A stretch of 64,000 nucleotides of DNA from Blumeriella jaapii. Lineage: Eukaryota; Ascomycota; Leotiomycetes; Helotiales; Drepanopezizaceae. The DNA is taken from positions 558,001 to 622,000 of the forward strand of contig VWND01000078.1 of NCBI GenBank assembly GCA_009599575.1. Direction: 5' to 3'. The position numbers and the translations under genes were made by a program. The notes below the pieces were generated by a model. That model ran no database searches. It was not told where the DNA came from and saw only the letters and a list, made by a program, of their open reading frames with translations. Positions within the stretch are counted from its first letter, which is position 1, and each line of letters starts with the position of its first letter. Shown here in pieces: positions 11,701 through 23,400 of this stretch.

Positions 11701-13402
11701 TTACTGACTCCCCTTGTAAACACCGGGCCCGCACAAAACCACCACGCTCTTGAAGAACCGTCTCCATTCCAACGGATCGCCCTTAACCTTCACGAACCGC
11801 ACTTCCAGCAGCTCTGTCTCCCCAGTGACATAAGTGTCAATCACGATATCGCCGCTGAGACTGCACAGTCTGCCGTCCACAGTCTTGACTTTGATCCAAC
11901 CCGCATGCTCCCGTCCTCGCATCTGCGCCGCGGGCGGAATGGGAACATTGAGCTGGTGCAAAGCCTCGCGTAGCATCTGTAGCAGCAGGGGAGCGGAGAG
12001 CTGCGAGAAGAATCTCGTGAGCGAGTAATTCGGCACAATGTCTCGGAACCGGCGCGCGTGCTGCGTCAAGCTCATCGGCACCGCTGGCACCGCTGCGAAT
12101 TGGCTCATGCTTGGCTCGTCAACAAGCGACTCTAGTGGGTGGGCCGATCCGTTGGTCATGGTGCAGACACCGATATCGAGGGCATTGACTGGCTGGCTGG
12201 CGCTGAATCCATTGGCGTTGACGCGGGGTATGCGCTCCCAGTCGAAGAGAATGTCGTTGATGGGGGTTTCGGGTTGGGTGTATGAGAAGTGCGGCTGATG
12301 GGCATCGCTGTCGACGTCCATCGCGTCTTGGCTTTGGCGGACGCGTTGAGAGAGAGTCGGCTGCCTGTTGAAGTCGATATGCAGATTCTCGAGCATCTCG
12401 GTAGCAAGACAGAGCGGGTCTCTAGATTTGCCATCTGAGGTCAGGAGACGGTTCTTCCGAGTAAACCAGGGGTGTTGCTTAATCTGGTCGAAGTTGAAGC
12501 GTTTCTTGGTGTCTACATTCATCATGCCTCTGAGCAAGGACAAGACGGTGACAGGTAGCTTTTGCCAGAGCTCGTCTGTACTTCGTCCCTTCGTGCCCAG
12601 ATACTCCTCGAATTCCCAGCTGTCTGATGTTGGGGCATCCCAAGGAGTGTTCCCAACCAGTAATACGAATAGTACGACTCCGCAAGACCAGATGTCCACC
12701 AGATTCGCCGAGTATCCGACCGGCTTTGACCCACCTCTGGATTGTGTGTTCCGAGAGCAAGTAATGACTTCAGGGGCAATGTACGGAGGGCTCCCACACA
12801 TTGTACTGCTCATCTTCGTCGACCCTTGGTATTCGAAGAGGGTGGCGAGTCCAAAGTCCGCAATCTTCAAGTCTCCACTCTCAGAAAGGAGAATGTTCTC
12901 GGGCTTGATATCCCGATGTCCCACGCCTTTCGAGTGCATGTAGTTGACCCCGCTGACCAACTGTGTAAAATAGAAGTGTGCAATGTCCTCGCTCACTCCT
13001 GCATCGGCCTCGATTTTGTCGAAGAGGTCACCTCCCTCTGCATACTCCATTGCAATCCATTTCCAGACGGCATTCTCCCCGGTGGCAAACCACTCTATGA
13101 TATGGGGGTGCTGGCCGATGTGCGAGTGCAAAGACACCTCCATGGCGATCTGCTTTGCGGATATCCGGCCATGTTCAACTGCGCGAGCTTTGTGGATGAA
13201 CTTGACTGCAAAGACGGGCGTTGTTGTATCTGGTGGGATGGCTTTCTTAATGCTGGACTGTGTCAACTAGGCTTGATACCAGGAGCGAATGCGCAACGTA
13301 CGATGCATACGCTCCTCTTCCAATGGTTTTTGAAATGATGCGGAAAGGCAGGTCGCGGGGCAGAGGGTCGAGTTGACTCTGCGTTGATTCCAGGTTAGCC
13401 AT
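11701..13402 (-). CDS. chk1: DNA-damage checkpoint kinase Chk1
   Basis: Exons 13402-13302 and 13252-11701 give 550 residues. The 49-bp intron (GTACGT...CCAG) falls inside the glycine-rich loop, and splicing restores GRGAYASIKKA. Kinase landmarks are the glycine loop (residues 28-33), ATP-binding Lys51 (AVKF), HRDIKPEN with catalytic Asp148, DFG at 166-168 and the APE motif. The C-terminal part (from about residue 440) has the pattern of the Chk1 regulatory KA1-like region. Chk1 is activated by Rad3/ATR-type kinases after DNA damage and blocks mitotic entry through Cdc25/Wee1. Family-typical SQ sites are present in the linker. The start is the first ATG of exon 1. The gene is divergent from ubc11 across a promoter with MluI boxes. 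Confidence 0.93.
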
Positions 13403-13528
13403 GACTGCTGCTGCTGAGTTTGGATTCCAAAAGCTCCGCGCGAAGTATGTGTTACAGAGATGTAGTTCGTTGTTTGGCTATCCGCTCACCATGTCAGTTG
13501 AGGTTGGGAGCCCAATCAATTTTGTTGC

Positions 13529-13534
13529 ACGCGT
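13529..13534. promoter_or_regulatory. MluI cell-cycle box 1 (ACGCGT)
   Basis: Exact palindromic ACGCGT in the chk1/ubc11 promoter, flanked as CACGCGTG. MBF binding is inferred from yeast. Confidence 0.55.
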
Positions 13535-13556
13535 GCTGGTTTCGAATAGAAGTGCT

Positions 13557-13562
13557 ACGCGT
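13557..13562. promoter_or_regulatory. MluI cell-cycle box 2 (ACGCGT)
   Basis: Second exact ACGCGT, 28 bp from the first and in the same promoter. Confidence 0.55.
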
Positions 13563-13825
13563 TGGGAAGCGCGTCGCGATTGGCAGTAAGCCACGAGGCT
13601 AGGCCAGCCCCGGCCCGTTGTCACTGCAACCAGCAAAGCAAGTAAACATCGACAAATTCAACCTCATCCTCCTTTTTTCCTACAAGCCCTTTGTCCGCAC
13701 CAACACACTTGCGCATTCACAATCGCTTTGCGTTGCATTCCCAACATTCTTCAACACTTCCCGACCTCCGCCTTTGTTCGCTCGATTCACTGCTTTTGTT
13801 CCGCCGCCGGTCTTCGCGTTCTACC

Positions 13826-14623
13826 ATGACAGGCTTCGACATGGAGGATACACAGAACTCAGCTCCAGGTAGCTTGCCAGCTGCACAGGCTTCGAAGCTC
13901 AGTGCTCCAAGAAAGGGCGCAGATGCTCAAAGTACTACCAAGAGGTGAGTCTAGTTGTTTTTCTCTGGACTGTAAGAGTCGCGGGATTAAGTTTAATTTG
14001 ACTTCGGTTGGACAATCCTGTCTGGAGTCTTGTCAACTGCTGTTCGATCATAGGCAATTAAGCTCTTTTCGAATCAGCATAGATCTCGAGGACGATCTCA
14101 TTGGAATCGGTTGCTAATACGATCCTCAGATTGCAAACCGAGTTGATGCAGCTCATGACCTCATCCGCCCCCGGTATCTCCGCCTTCCCCTCCGCCGACG
14201 GCAACCTTCTCTCCTGGACCGCTACGATCGAAGGCCCCGATGATACCCCCTACGCCAACCTGACCTTCAAGCTCTCCTTTGCCTTCCCACCAAACTACCC
14301 ATACGCCCCTCCGACTGTCCTTTTCAAGACTCCCATCTACCACCCCAATGTCGATTTCTCCGGCCGTATCTGTTTGGATATCTTGAAGGACAAGTGGACT
14401 GCTGCCTACAATATCCAGACCGTTCTACTAAGCTTGCAAAGCCTGCTCGGTGAGCCAAACAAGTAAGTTATTTTCTCCCTTTCCAAATTTGCATTGATAC
14501 GGAATGCTGATACGATGCAGTGCTTCCCCCTTGAACGGCGAGGCTGCTGAGCTGTGGGATAAGGACATGAACGAGTTCAAGAAGAAGGTTCTCGCTCGCC
14601 ACGAGGATCTCGACGACGAGTAG
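13826..14623 (+). CDS. ubc11: Ubiquitin-conjugating enzyme E2 C (APC/C type)
   Basis: Exons 13826-13944, 14130-14462 and 14521-14623 encode 184 residues. The E2 fold has the HPN motif at 111-113 and catalytic Cys121 in GRICLDI. It is followed by the UbcH10-type helix with [12 protein letters not shown] and an acidic tail ending EDLDDE. The 40-residue N-terminal extension matches the layout of UBE2C/UbcH10, which primes ubiquitin on anaphase-promoting-complex substrates such as cyclins and securin. Introns are 185 and 58 bp with GTGAGT and GTAAGT donors. Sharing a promoter with chk1 fits cell-cycle-timed expression. Confidence 0.92.
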
Positions 14624-15509
14624 AGTATTGTTGTGTTGTCTGACTTGTATTTGTGAAGTACCGGGGCGTTATTGATGGTCATGGAGGAGAACGTTCATAA
14701 TAACGACCTTGACTTGATGGTATGGGATGGGATGGCCTTTTCTGGCAGCTTTGACTGGGGAGCGGGGAAGGCGTATTTCATCGGACACTGTACCGCGGTC
14801 CTTGAATTGAAATTTGGATGGGTCCTTGCAGTACATAGCTTGGATGTTTTGTCCAGCAAATGAAGAAGTCGGCTGTTGTACATCTCTTGCTTTCAAATCC
14901 TGAACTGTGAAGTAGGTCGCGGTCTTGAGGTATTCTTTAACCAAGAGACTCTCCGAAAACCAAAGACCCAGAGGTGAAGTTCATATCCATATTACAAACT
15001 CGTTACGCACAATTCCAAAGAGCGAAGGCAATAAGACGGAGAGATGAGACCAGTACCTAGGCCTGGTGGTCACAAGGGCCTTGGAGATACCTGCTCAAAT
15101 CAACTCTGTATATCTCAGCTTCGGTCTAGGCTCCCCAAGTTGTGAGTTGATCACGTCTAGAAATAATCTTTATGAGCAAAGATCGTCGGCTCAACTTTAC
15201 CTCCAGCCATGGCTCATTGCCAGAGAGCAGAGATTACTCAGCACAGCAGAAACACCGCGGAATCTGATCCAGAAGTCTTTTGAAGTCGTCTTCAATCCAC
15301 ATCGCTGCCATAAGTTATGGCCACAATTCTATCGGAGAAGCCACTGCGTTGGAGTCCCTCGGCACCTCACATGTCACCAGCTCGTAGAGATGCACAGATT
15401 GGATGCGTGCTTGTGTTTTGAATCTCCGGGTTGACCTTTCCATTCATAAAGCTAGCCAGCGATCGAATGCATCAATCATCAACTCCACCCAAACCGAGAA
15501 GAAAAGCAA
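14624..15509. other. Gene-free interval between ubc11 and rpl31
   Basis: These 886 bases lie between two convergent genes, so they mostly hold 3' untranslated sequence. Short frames on both strands show no family signature. I see no repeat of note. Confidence 0.5.
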
Positions 15510-16040
15510 CTAAGCATCCTCAACGAGTACCGTCTGTAATCCCTTCGCATTCTTTACATTGACGGCCTGGACGTAGCTGTACAGCTTCTCCTTCGCACCC
15601 TCCTCATCATTACGCTTTCTCGAGATGCGGACGCGGAGTCTGTAGGGGACGCCCTTGATGCCGGCCTCCCAGACTTTCTTGTTCAATTGGGGGTCAAGAC
15701 GAACGTCGGATGTGCCCTGCATACTCGGTCAGCCCCTGCCTTGCCCAAATGCACTTCTTCCGCGCCATGTATCCTCATGGCCGTCGGATTCTCGAGGAGT
15801 AGATTGCGTACCATTGACTTGGTCGCGAACGCCTTGATCTCCTTGATAGCTCTTGGGGCTCTCTTCTTGAAGGTAACGCCATGGAGCTGTGACTGTATTA
15901 GCACTCCCCCGTATCACTCCCAAGTCCTTTCATTTTCAACATACTCTCTTGTGCAGATGGATGGTGTACTCGCGTGCTACGACATCAGCGATGGCGGAAC
16001 GTTGGGTCTTGCCCGCAGGCTTCTTGGTCTTGGTCGACAT
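15510..16040 (-). CDS. rpl31: 60S ribosomal protein eL31
   Basis: Exons 16040-15945, 15886-15812 and 15716-15510 encode 125 residues, the usual length. Spliced landmarks are an N-terminal TKTKKPAGK, IHLHKRLHGVTFKKRAPRA, an AFATKSMGTSDVRLDPQLN junction and the conserved KKVWEAGIKGVPYRLRVRI. eL31 sits near the polypeptide exit tunnel of the large subunit. Introns are 58 and 95 bp (GTATGT and GTACGC donors). Three introns or fewer in short ribosomal-protein genes is normal in filamentous fungi. It is divergent from rax1. Confidence 0.95.
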
Positions 16041-16574
16041 TTCTGCTGGCAGTCAGGTCTGGCTTTAGTGCGCAGCTTAAGGGAGCTTATGCTGTCAGGG
16101 ACATACTGTGAGTGTTGTCGCAAGTTGTCGTAGAAGTCGTCGTTGTCGTCTCCTTGAAATTCCTCCGCAGGAATTCGGGAATTGGCTCCTTGTGGTGGCG
16201 CTAAAAATTGATAGGCGAGTGTTGTGGCCTCAGGCATTAGACTTAGCGCGGTCATCTGAAAAGCAAAGACGTCGAACAAGGCGATGAGGCTGAACCGCTC
16301 GACTCCTCATCAACAACCACCTCCCCTCTCCCCTCATCTGAGTGCGGGCTTCTTTGACAGAGCGCAATTTCCAGTTGTTTTCTCGCCGTCGACGCACCGC
16401 CGCACACTCCTTTACTTTCACTTCGACTAAGCCTGGGTTGGGGCGCAATCTCAAACACGACTTTCTCCTTTTCAGCGTCTGAGATCGACCGCTCCCAGCC
16501 ACTTGTCTTTTCCCTTCGACTCGACACAATTAATACCTGTGCCCCTTTCACAAACATCCCGAGAATCCTCCCAG
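16041..16574. promoter_or_regulatory. Divergent promoter between rpl31 and rax1
   Basis: 534 bp between two start codons, with CT-rich leader tracts towards rax1. I recognise no specific binding site with confidence. Confidence 0.4.
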
Positions 16575-17790
16575 ATGGCGCAAATGCATTCCCCATCTCC
16601 GCAGCCGGACCTCAACCGGAATCGACTTCCCACGCTCTTCGAGGTGCTGAGCAGAAGGACATTGGCACCCGTCGATCTATTCTTCTACTACATCTACATG
16701 AGAGATCAGCAAAGATCTGTGGACTACTTGGACTTCTGGTAGGCTTGGTGATGGATTAATGGCAGAGGACGATGCTGACATTGCAAAGGCTCGATGTTGC
16801 TCAGCACATGTCCATGTGCCGCCATTACGTCCGGGAACTTCGACGATCCGTAATGATTGGAACGCCAGATGGATCGATCTCTGCTTCCAAGCGATCATCC
16901 GCGTTGCTTGAAGGAATCGGAGAAATGTACCACCCTGTTGCAGGACCATCGACGCTGGTGGGCGAGAAGGAAAAGAGCCAAGACGCGCAAATGTCTGCCT
17001 ATCTGCGTGAGGAGGCTGCAAACGGGGTCCATGATCAGCATTCTCCAGCTAGCAACGGATCAAATGCCCTCGCGGACAATGCTGATCGCCCACCACAAAG
17101 TTTCATGAGCAGTCCAGGTCTCATGACCACGGCCTCCAATTCTCCCGACCACACCATTGCTCGAGCTGATATCCGTTCATCCGCGGAGAAGATCCTGTAC
17201 ACCTTCCTCCCTGGCGCTGAGCGAGAGATCATCCTCCCTGATTCCATCACATCCGAGATCATCGAGTCAATTGAGGAGCGAGGTCGCGATGATCCAGAGG
17301 TCTTTGATGCTGCGAAGGACTACGTCTTTCAAGCCATGGAGCGTGACGCCTTCCCAGGATTCCTACGAGCAAAAGCACTTGGCAATCTTGTCCCTCCTTC
17401 TCTTATGATGAGGCTGATCATCGGTCTTCTTTCCCTATTTGCTGCTTTCTGGGCTGCCTTCTGTCTCATCTTCCTTAATGAGTCACGCAATACCAGAGTC
17501 TGGGTACGTCACCTGACCACCGATCCACCTAATATGAACTTACATGTTTGCAGCTTATCCTTCCCTTCACGATTGGCATATACGCTCTCTGCTCCCATCA
17601 GTACAACCTCGACCCCATCATTGCCCTTGCAGGTTATAGCGAGTACACGTTCATGAGCTTCTCCAAAGTTCGTGAGCCATATGTGCGCCGCCTCCTGAAC
17701 AAGAGAGCCATGACGGTCCTTGGCCTTTCGGTTTTCATTACCACTTGTACCTGCGTCCTCTTTGTCTTCGTTCCTGGAAAGAGGTTGTGA
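16575..17790 (+). CDS. rax1: Rax1-like RGS-domain membrane protein
   Basis: Exons 16575-16738, 16789-17503 and 17554-17790 encode 371 residues. The N-terminal RGS-like region starts with RLPTLFEVLSRRTLAPVD and is split by a disordered insert. The second half (AEKILYTFLPGAEREI...ERDAFPGFLRAKALGNL) follows. Three hydrophobic helices come next (about residues 278-300, 305-330 and 348-368), giving the RGS-plus-three-TM layout of Rax1. In yeast, Rax1 with Rax2 marks sites for bipolar budding. In filamentous fungi it affects hyphal polarity and spore size. Introns are 50 bp each. Confidence 0.85.
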
Positions 17791-18150
17791 TATCATCGCC
17801 TGCATTTGAGCTGAAGTCTGACCTTGAAGGGTATTGGTGTTAGGTTGACTCTTGCGGGCTGGAGCTTGGGCTAGGCGAGGCGTTTAGGGGATTCCCACAT
17901 GTATCAAGGAAGGGCTTGCTGTATGCTTGCTGGCCGGCGCTTTGGCGGCTTGATGAGCATAGGGTCAAGATCCAACTGCGGATACTCATGGTGACATTTG
18001 TCAAGCTAGTGTATTTTACTTTCTAATACCCTCGAATCAAGGATCTTTGTCCATTCACGGCTGCTTCTGAGGTGCAAGTGCTTTTCGCATCTAAGAAGAT
18101 ACCTCATCGTGCTTCTGTTCCCGATCCCGACCTGCCACGGTCAACATGGT
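17791..18150. other. 3' intergenic between rax1 and csn7
   Basis: Convergent gene ends. Nothing recognised in 360 bases. Confidence 0.5.
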
Positions 18151-19131
18151 CTATCTCTTCCCCCCCAGTCCAAAACCTCTCTTCTTCGACGCCCTCGTCT
18201 CCCTCTTCTCCTCATCCTCATCCGCATCAACATCCATATCATCATCGCCCACCCCGCCCTCGTGTCCGCCATTCCCCCTCTTGTTGGCCAGTCCGCCCAG
18301 CTTCCTTCCCATCGACGGCGCAACACCGCCCACTCCCCCCTTGTCCTTGTCGCCCTCGTAAAAAACGTCTTGGTCCTTGTCCTTCCCGTCCAAGAGTTTC
18401 TCGACGGTAGCCTGCCACTCCTCATCCTCCTTGTGGCGCTTCAAGGCGTCGGACTTGATGCTCGCGATCTGCTTCTCTATGTCGGCGAGCGTGGAGACGC
18501 AGCGGGACGACCACTCATGCAGCGCACCGAGCATGGTGGGGACGGAATCGGGCTGGACATCGCGCAACGGGGAGATGGACGCGACTGCCACGTTTTGGTG
18601 GTATGGATCGAGGGTAGCGGAGACGAGACCGGCGTAGATGGCGGAGATGACCAAGTCCTCCAGCTCTCGCGGTGTCTCCAAACCAAGCGCTCCCAGCAAG
18701 TTCTTGTAGGACAGGTCGGCTTGGTTGTTGGCGAGGGTGAGGAGGGAGAGCTGCCGCAGCTTTTGCGTTTGTGCTGCGTTCAGCTTGGGCAGAGGCGTCG
18801 GCGAGGTGGTGTAGTCGGTGTAGGTGCCATAGCTGAAGATCTGGAGGAGGGCGAGGGAGGCCGCGTGGTCGGCGGAGGAAGAGAGAGCCCGGACATTGGG
18901 CGCCTGGAGGAGCTCGGCGAAGATGAAGGTGTTGGGGGCGCTGGTCGCGGACTCGATGAGGTTCGCTGCTGCGCGGGGGGAGTTGGCGGTCTTGGTGAGG
19001 GCGAGGAAGGGCTGTGTTTCTTGTCAGCCACCTGTGTATGGGAGGGAGCTGGGGGGGGGGGGGGGGGGGGGGGGGGGGTGAGGGGTCCAGAGACGCACTG
19101 CCAGAGCATTGGTCGCTCTCATCTGCTCCAT
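18151..19131 (-). CDS. csn7: COP9 signalosome subunit 7 (PCI domain)
   Basis: Exons 19131-19099 and 19011-18151 encode 297 residues. The 11-residue first exon (MEQMRATNALA) joins PFLALTKTANSPRAA in phase 0, matching the family N-terminus. The PCI region contains FIFAELLQAPNVRAL and the diagnostic LEDLVISAIYAGLV with SPLRDVQP. A helical segment (EWSSRCVSTLADIEKQIASI) and an acidic, Lys/Arg-ending tail follow. CSN7 is a structural subunit of the complex that removes Nedd8 from cullins, and in filamentous fungi it controls development and light responses. The 87-bp intron has a GTGCGT donor and holds an uninterrupted 28-base homopolymer (G on the plus strand). It is divergent from ccc2. Confidence 0.9.
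19051..19078. repeat. 28-base G homopolymer inside the csn7 intron
   Basis: An uninterrupted run of 28 G on the plus strand (C on the transcribed csn7 sense strand) lies between the donor and the CTGAC branch site of the 87-bp intron. Confidence 0.9.
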
Positions 19132-20441
19132 CTCCAAGGCTGTGTCGGAGGATAGAGTCTGGTGGGGTGGGTGAATGGCTATCTGGTTGTCGCCCGTTCG
19201 ATGGTGGAGGGGAGGGGGGAGATCCACGGTAGAGTGTGTACAGCCGAAGCAAACATGGGGCGGAAAGGTTGAAACGCGGAAACGTCCACAGCGTTTCAAC
19301 ACGCTTTTGCGATGCTGGACGGCGAGATCTGGGTCTCACAATTGTTTCGAAATGCTGCAGAATGGTACGGTACAGTCAGTACAGTCAGTACAGTACAGCA
19401 CGTACGACCTCTCTTCACTCGAATCCTCGCGTCGGCTCGATCTCGAGAGACCGGCCGTTGCCGCCACACACCGACAAGGTGCTGTACCGTATGGATTCTG
19501 TTTATAGCACTGTAAGTACTGTATGTATGTACAGATGATCGATCGTCGATAAGCTTCTGATCCTACAGAACTCAAGTCGTCTAGCGATTCTCCTCTTTTG
19601 ATCCTGGCAGGCCGGGCCAAGATGCCCAGCGCGTTCGAGGACCAACTTGCAACGTCGAACGGGGCTGTAACACGACCGGTCCTTGACCAGAAGCTTGCGT
19701 TCCCCACCACTCCTTCGCAGCGCCACATCGTGCCTCGTACTGTGTACAGTACAGTACCGTACCGTATTACACTTTACAGTACCATACGGTATGTCTGTGT
19801 ACTGTACATACCGTGCTATACATACACTCACTACCTTTCACCTTCCCACGGCCACGAACACGACCACTGACGGTATAAACATGCCTTCGGCCCCTGCCTT
19901 TGCCTGGCCACGACTCTACCACCTTTCAGCACATCTCCCCGTCCGACTATCGACTCCACCGCATTGCGCGTCTCATCGACGAGTCACAGAGTCACAGTGA
20001 CGAGGCCGCCAATCGCTCTTGGCCCCATGCCCGCCATACGCTCGCTCCGTCCAGTCTAGTCTAGTCCAGAACGAGCTGAGGTCCCCCGACTTGCTGTATC
20101 TGTATGACAGTACATACATACATACATACTGTACATACCTACATACAGACGGACCTACATACAGACGGTCCTACATACAGACGGACCTACATACCACCAC
20201 CCGAGTGCAGGAGCTGGCTCTCTGTTCTCTCTAATTACCCGTACGTGTGGCACCGCTCGTCGTCCGTCTCGGAACCTGTCATGTTACACTCGGACGGAGA
20301 GTCGCGCCATGATCTGTTGCTGACCTGCTCCTACAGTAAGCACGTCGTGACCCACCACCGACCAGCCGGATCCGCTGTTCAAAGACTGCAGAAGACTCCT
20401 GTCTGTCCAGTACAGCTGTGGAAGCAGCAGTGCGATCAACC
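19132..20441. promoter_or_regulatory. Divergent csn7/ccc2 intergenic region with GTAC palindromes
   Basis: 1.3 kb without a gene. GTACAGTAC-type motifs occur at 19365-19400, 19500-19530 and 19735-19810. A TACA-rich stretch runs from 20108 and leads into a 16-bp tandem repeat (20138-20193). The ccc2 leader follows. Confidence 0.5.
20138..20193. repeat. 16-bp tandem repeat
   Basis: Three full copies of CCTACATACAGACGGA (one with a final T) are followed by a partial fourth. Confidence 0.85.
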
Positions 20442-23400
20442 ATGGCGTCCTATTCCAGGCTCGATTCGAGCGAGGCTGTCTCTCGACCTTCGATAAGCAC
20501 TCCGGCACACATGGCGACTACAACGCTCAAGGTCGGCGGAATGACATGTGGCGCATGCACTTCTGCGATCGAGTCGGCTTTTCAAGGCGTCGCTGGGGTG
20601 GGCAACGTGTCTGTGAGCTTGGTGTTGGAACGGGCAGTCATCCTCCACGACCCGCGGCAGATCACGGTCGAGCAAGTACGAGAGACGATCGAGGACTGCG
20701 GATTTGACGCGGAGGTTCTCGCGACGGATTTACCGTCGCCCACATTCCACGCCTCTGGTGTTCTGTATGACGCTGCCATGGATGGCGAGGAGGACGAGGA
20801 GGCGCCTGCGACGACTACGACAACTTTGGCTGTGGAGGGAATGACCTGCGGCGCCTGTACATCTGCGATCGAGGGCGGCTTTGCGAATGTCGCGGGAGTT
20901 AAACATGTCAGCATATCGCTCTTGTCAGAAAGGGCCGTTATCGAGCACGATGAATCCCTCTTGACGGCGGAGCAAATAGCCGGGATCATCGAAGACAGAG
21001 GATTTGGCGCGACGGTGGTTGAATGCGTCAGGGCGGCACCTGCCCAGAGTCAGAGGACACGCCGGAGGGGTTCGGAGCAGAGAGGAAAATGTACGACGAC
21101 CACTGTTGCGATAGAGGGGATGACTTGTGGCGCATGCACGTCTGCTATCGAGGGCGGCTTCAAGGACCTGGACGGCATGCTTCAGATCAACATCAGTTTA
21201 CTAGCCGAGCGGGCGATCATTGTCCATGATCCCGCGAAACTGTCATCGGAGAGGATTGCAGAGATAATCGAAGATAGAGGATTCGATGCCAAGATCTTGT
21301 CTACACAAACGAGCTCGGTCGGACGACAAGCGTCAGCAGCCGTCGCCCAGTTCAAGGTATTTGGTGTCAAAGATGCGGCAGCCGCAACAGCCCTGGAGGC
21401 CAAGTTACAGACACTGCCTGGAGTCAACTCGGCGACGGTTAGTCTTGCAACCTCGAGACTTAACGTCTCGCATCACCCGAACACTACTGGCCTCCGGGCT
21501 CTGGTTGAACTCATTGAAGCCCAAGGATACAATGCTTTGGTGGCTGAAAACGATGACAACAACGCTCAGCTCGAATCTCTATCAAAAACTAAAGAGATTG
21601 CGGAGTGGCGGAGAGCTTTCCACACCTCCTTGGCTTTTGCTGTTCCTGTGTTCCTAGTGAGCATGTTTTTCCCCATGTTCATCCCGTTCCTCGACTTTGG
21701 GCGCTTCGTCGTTGTGTTCCCTGGTCTTTACCTCGGCGACATTGTTTGCTTGGTCCTCACGACTCCCGTTCAATTCGGCATCGGAAAGCGCTTTTACATC
21801 TCTGCATACAAGTCCATGAAACACGGCTCGCCTACCATGGACGTGTTGGTCGTTCTTGGTACCTCTGCGGCATTCTTCTTCAGCATTGCCGCTATGCTAG
21901 TGTCTATATTCCTCCCTCCTCATTCTCGACCTAGCACGATCTTCGATACCAGCACTATGCTGATCACTTTTATCACTCTCGGGAGGTTTCTTGAGAACAG
22001 GGCCAAGGGACAGACTTCAAAGGCTTTGTCGCGACTCATGTCTCTGGCCCCTTCGATGGCAACTATTTATGTCGACCCTATAGCGGCTGACAAGGCTGCT
22101 GAAGGATGGGAGGTAGCCATCGGATCCGGTACGGAGCCAAAGTCTGATCAAGAAGGCAATGCAGCTGAAGAGAGGGTGATCCCGACCGAGCTTATTCAAG
22201 TCGGCGATATTGTCATTCTGAGACCTGGGGACAAGATCCCGGCCGACGGTACTGTTACGCGCGGCGAGACATACGTTGACGAGAGTATGGTGACTGGAGA
22301 GGCTATGCCAGTTCAGAAGCCAAAGGGCGGTCTGCTCATCGCAGGAACCGTCAACGGCGCAGGCCGTGTCGATTTCCGTGTTACCAGAGCCGGCAGGGAC
22401 ACCCAACTAAGCCAAATTGTCAAGCTTGTCCAAGATGCTCAGACCACCAGAGCGCCGATTCAGCGTCTTGCCGACAAGATCGCAGGAATCTTTGTACCTA
22501 TCATTCTACTTCTCGGACTTGTCACTTTCATTTCTTGGATGATTCTCAGCCATGTCCTCTCGAGCCCGCCGAAGATTTTCATTGACGAGGCTAGCGGCGG
22601 GAACTTTATGGTTTGCGTCAAGCTTTGCATATCGGTCATCGTCTTTGCCTGCCCTTGTGCGCTCGGTCTCGCTACACCAACCGCTGTAATGGTCGGGACC
22701 GGTGTCGGAGCAGAAAATGGCATTCTGGTCAAAGGCGGTGCTGCTTTGGAGACCACTACCAAAATCACCCAAGTAGTGCTGGACAAGACGGGAACACTGA
22801 CCCTCGGGAAGATGACTGTGGCAAGCTCCAATCTCGTTTCGACGTGGCAGAACAACGAATGGTCACGAAAGCTGTGGTGGAAAATGGTCGGACTAGCAGA
22901 GATGGGTAGCGAGCATCCTATCGGTAAAGCTATACTGGCCTCGGCAAAAGATGAACTGGGAATGGACATCGACGAAACTCTTGACGGTAGCATTGGCGAG
23001 TTCGAAGCCGTTGTAGGCAAGGGTATCAGCGCTCTCGTTGAACCTGCCACAAATGCCGGGAGAACTCGTTACCGTATTGTGATTGGCAGCGTCCGCTTCC
23101 TCCGAGAGAATCAGGTCGACGTTCCTCAGGCAGCAATCAATGCCTCGGAAGAGGCCAATATCAAGGCTGCCGGCTCAGCCAAAGCTGCGTCAGCTGGAAC
23201 CACTAACATTTTCATCGCTGTCGATGGTGCCTTTTCAGGGCATCTCTGCCTTTCAGACGTCGTCAAGGAAAGCGCGTGCGCTGCAATTGCTGCTCTACAT
23301 AGAATGAACGTCAAAACCGCCATTGTCACCGGTGATCAGCGCTCGACCGCGCTCGCCGTCGCCCGCATCGTCGGCATCCCATCTGAAAATGTCCATGCCG

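Larger units (their letters stand above)
13403..13825. promoter_or_regulatory. Shared chk1/ubc11 divergent promoter
   Basis: A 423-bp gap separates the two start codons. It contains two exact ACGCGT MluI cell-cycle boxes (13529-13534 and 13557-13562), a nearby GCGCGTCGCG, and CCAAT-type boxes on both strands (13512-13516 forward, 13579-13583 reverse). A CT-rich leader follows before the ubc11 ATG. In yeasts ACGCGT is the binding site of the MBF factor, which drives G1/S transcription. Confidence 0.6.

Noticed and set aside
15066..15434. 122-codon plus-strand frame between ubc11 and rpl31
   Set aside because: No domain-like pattern, and it lies in the space between convergent genes.
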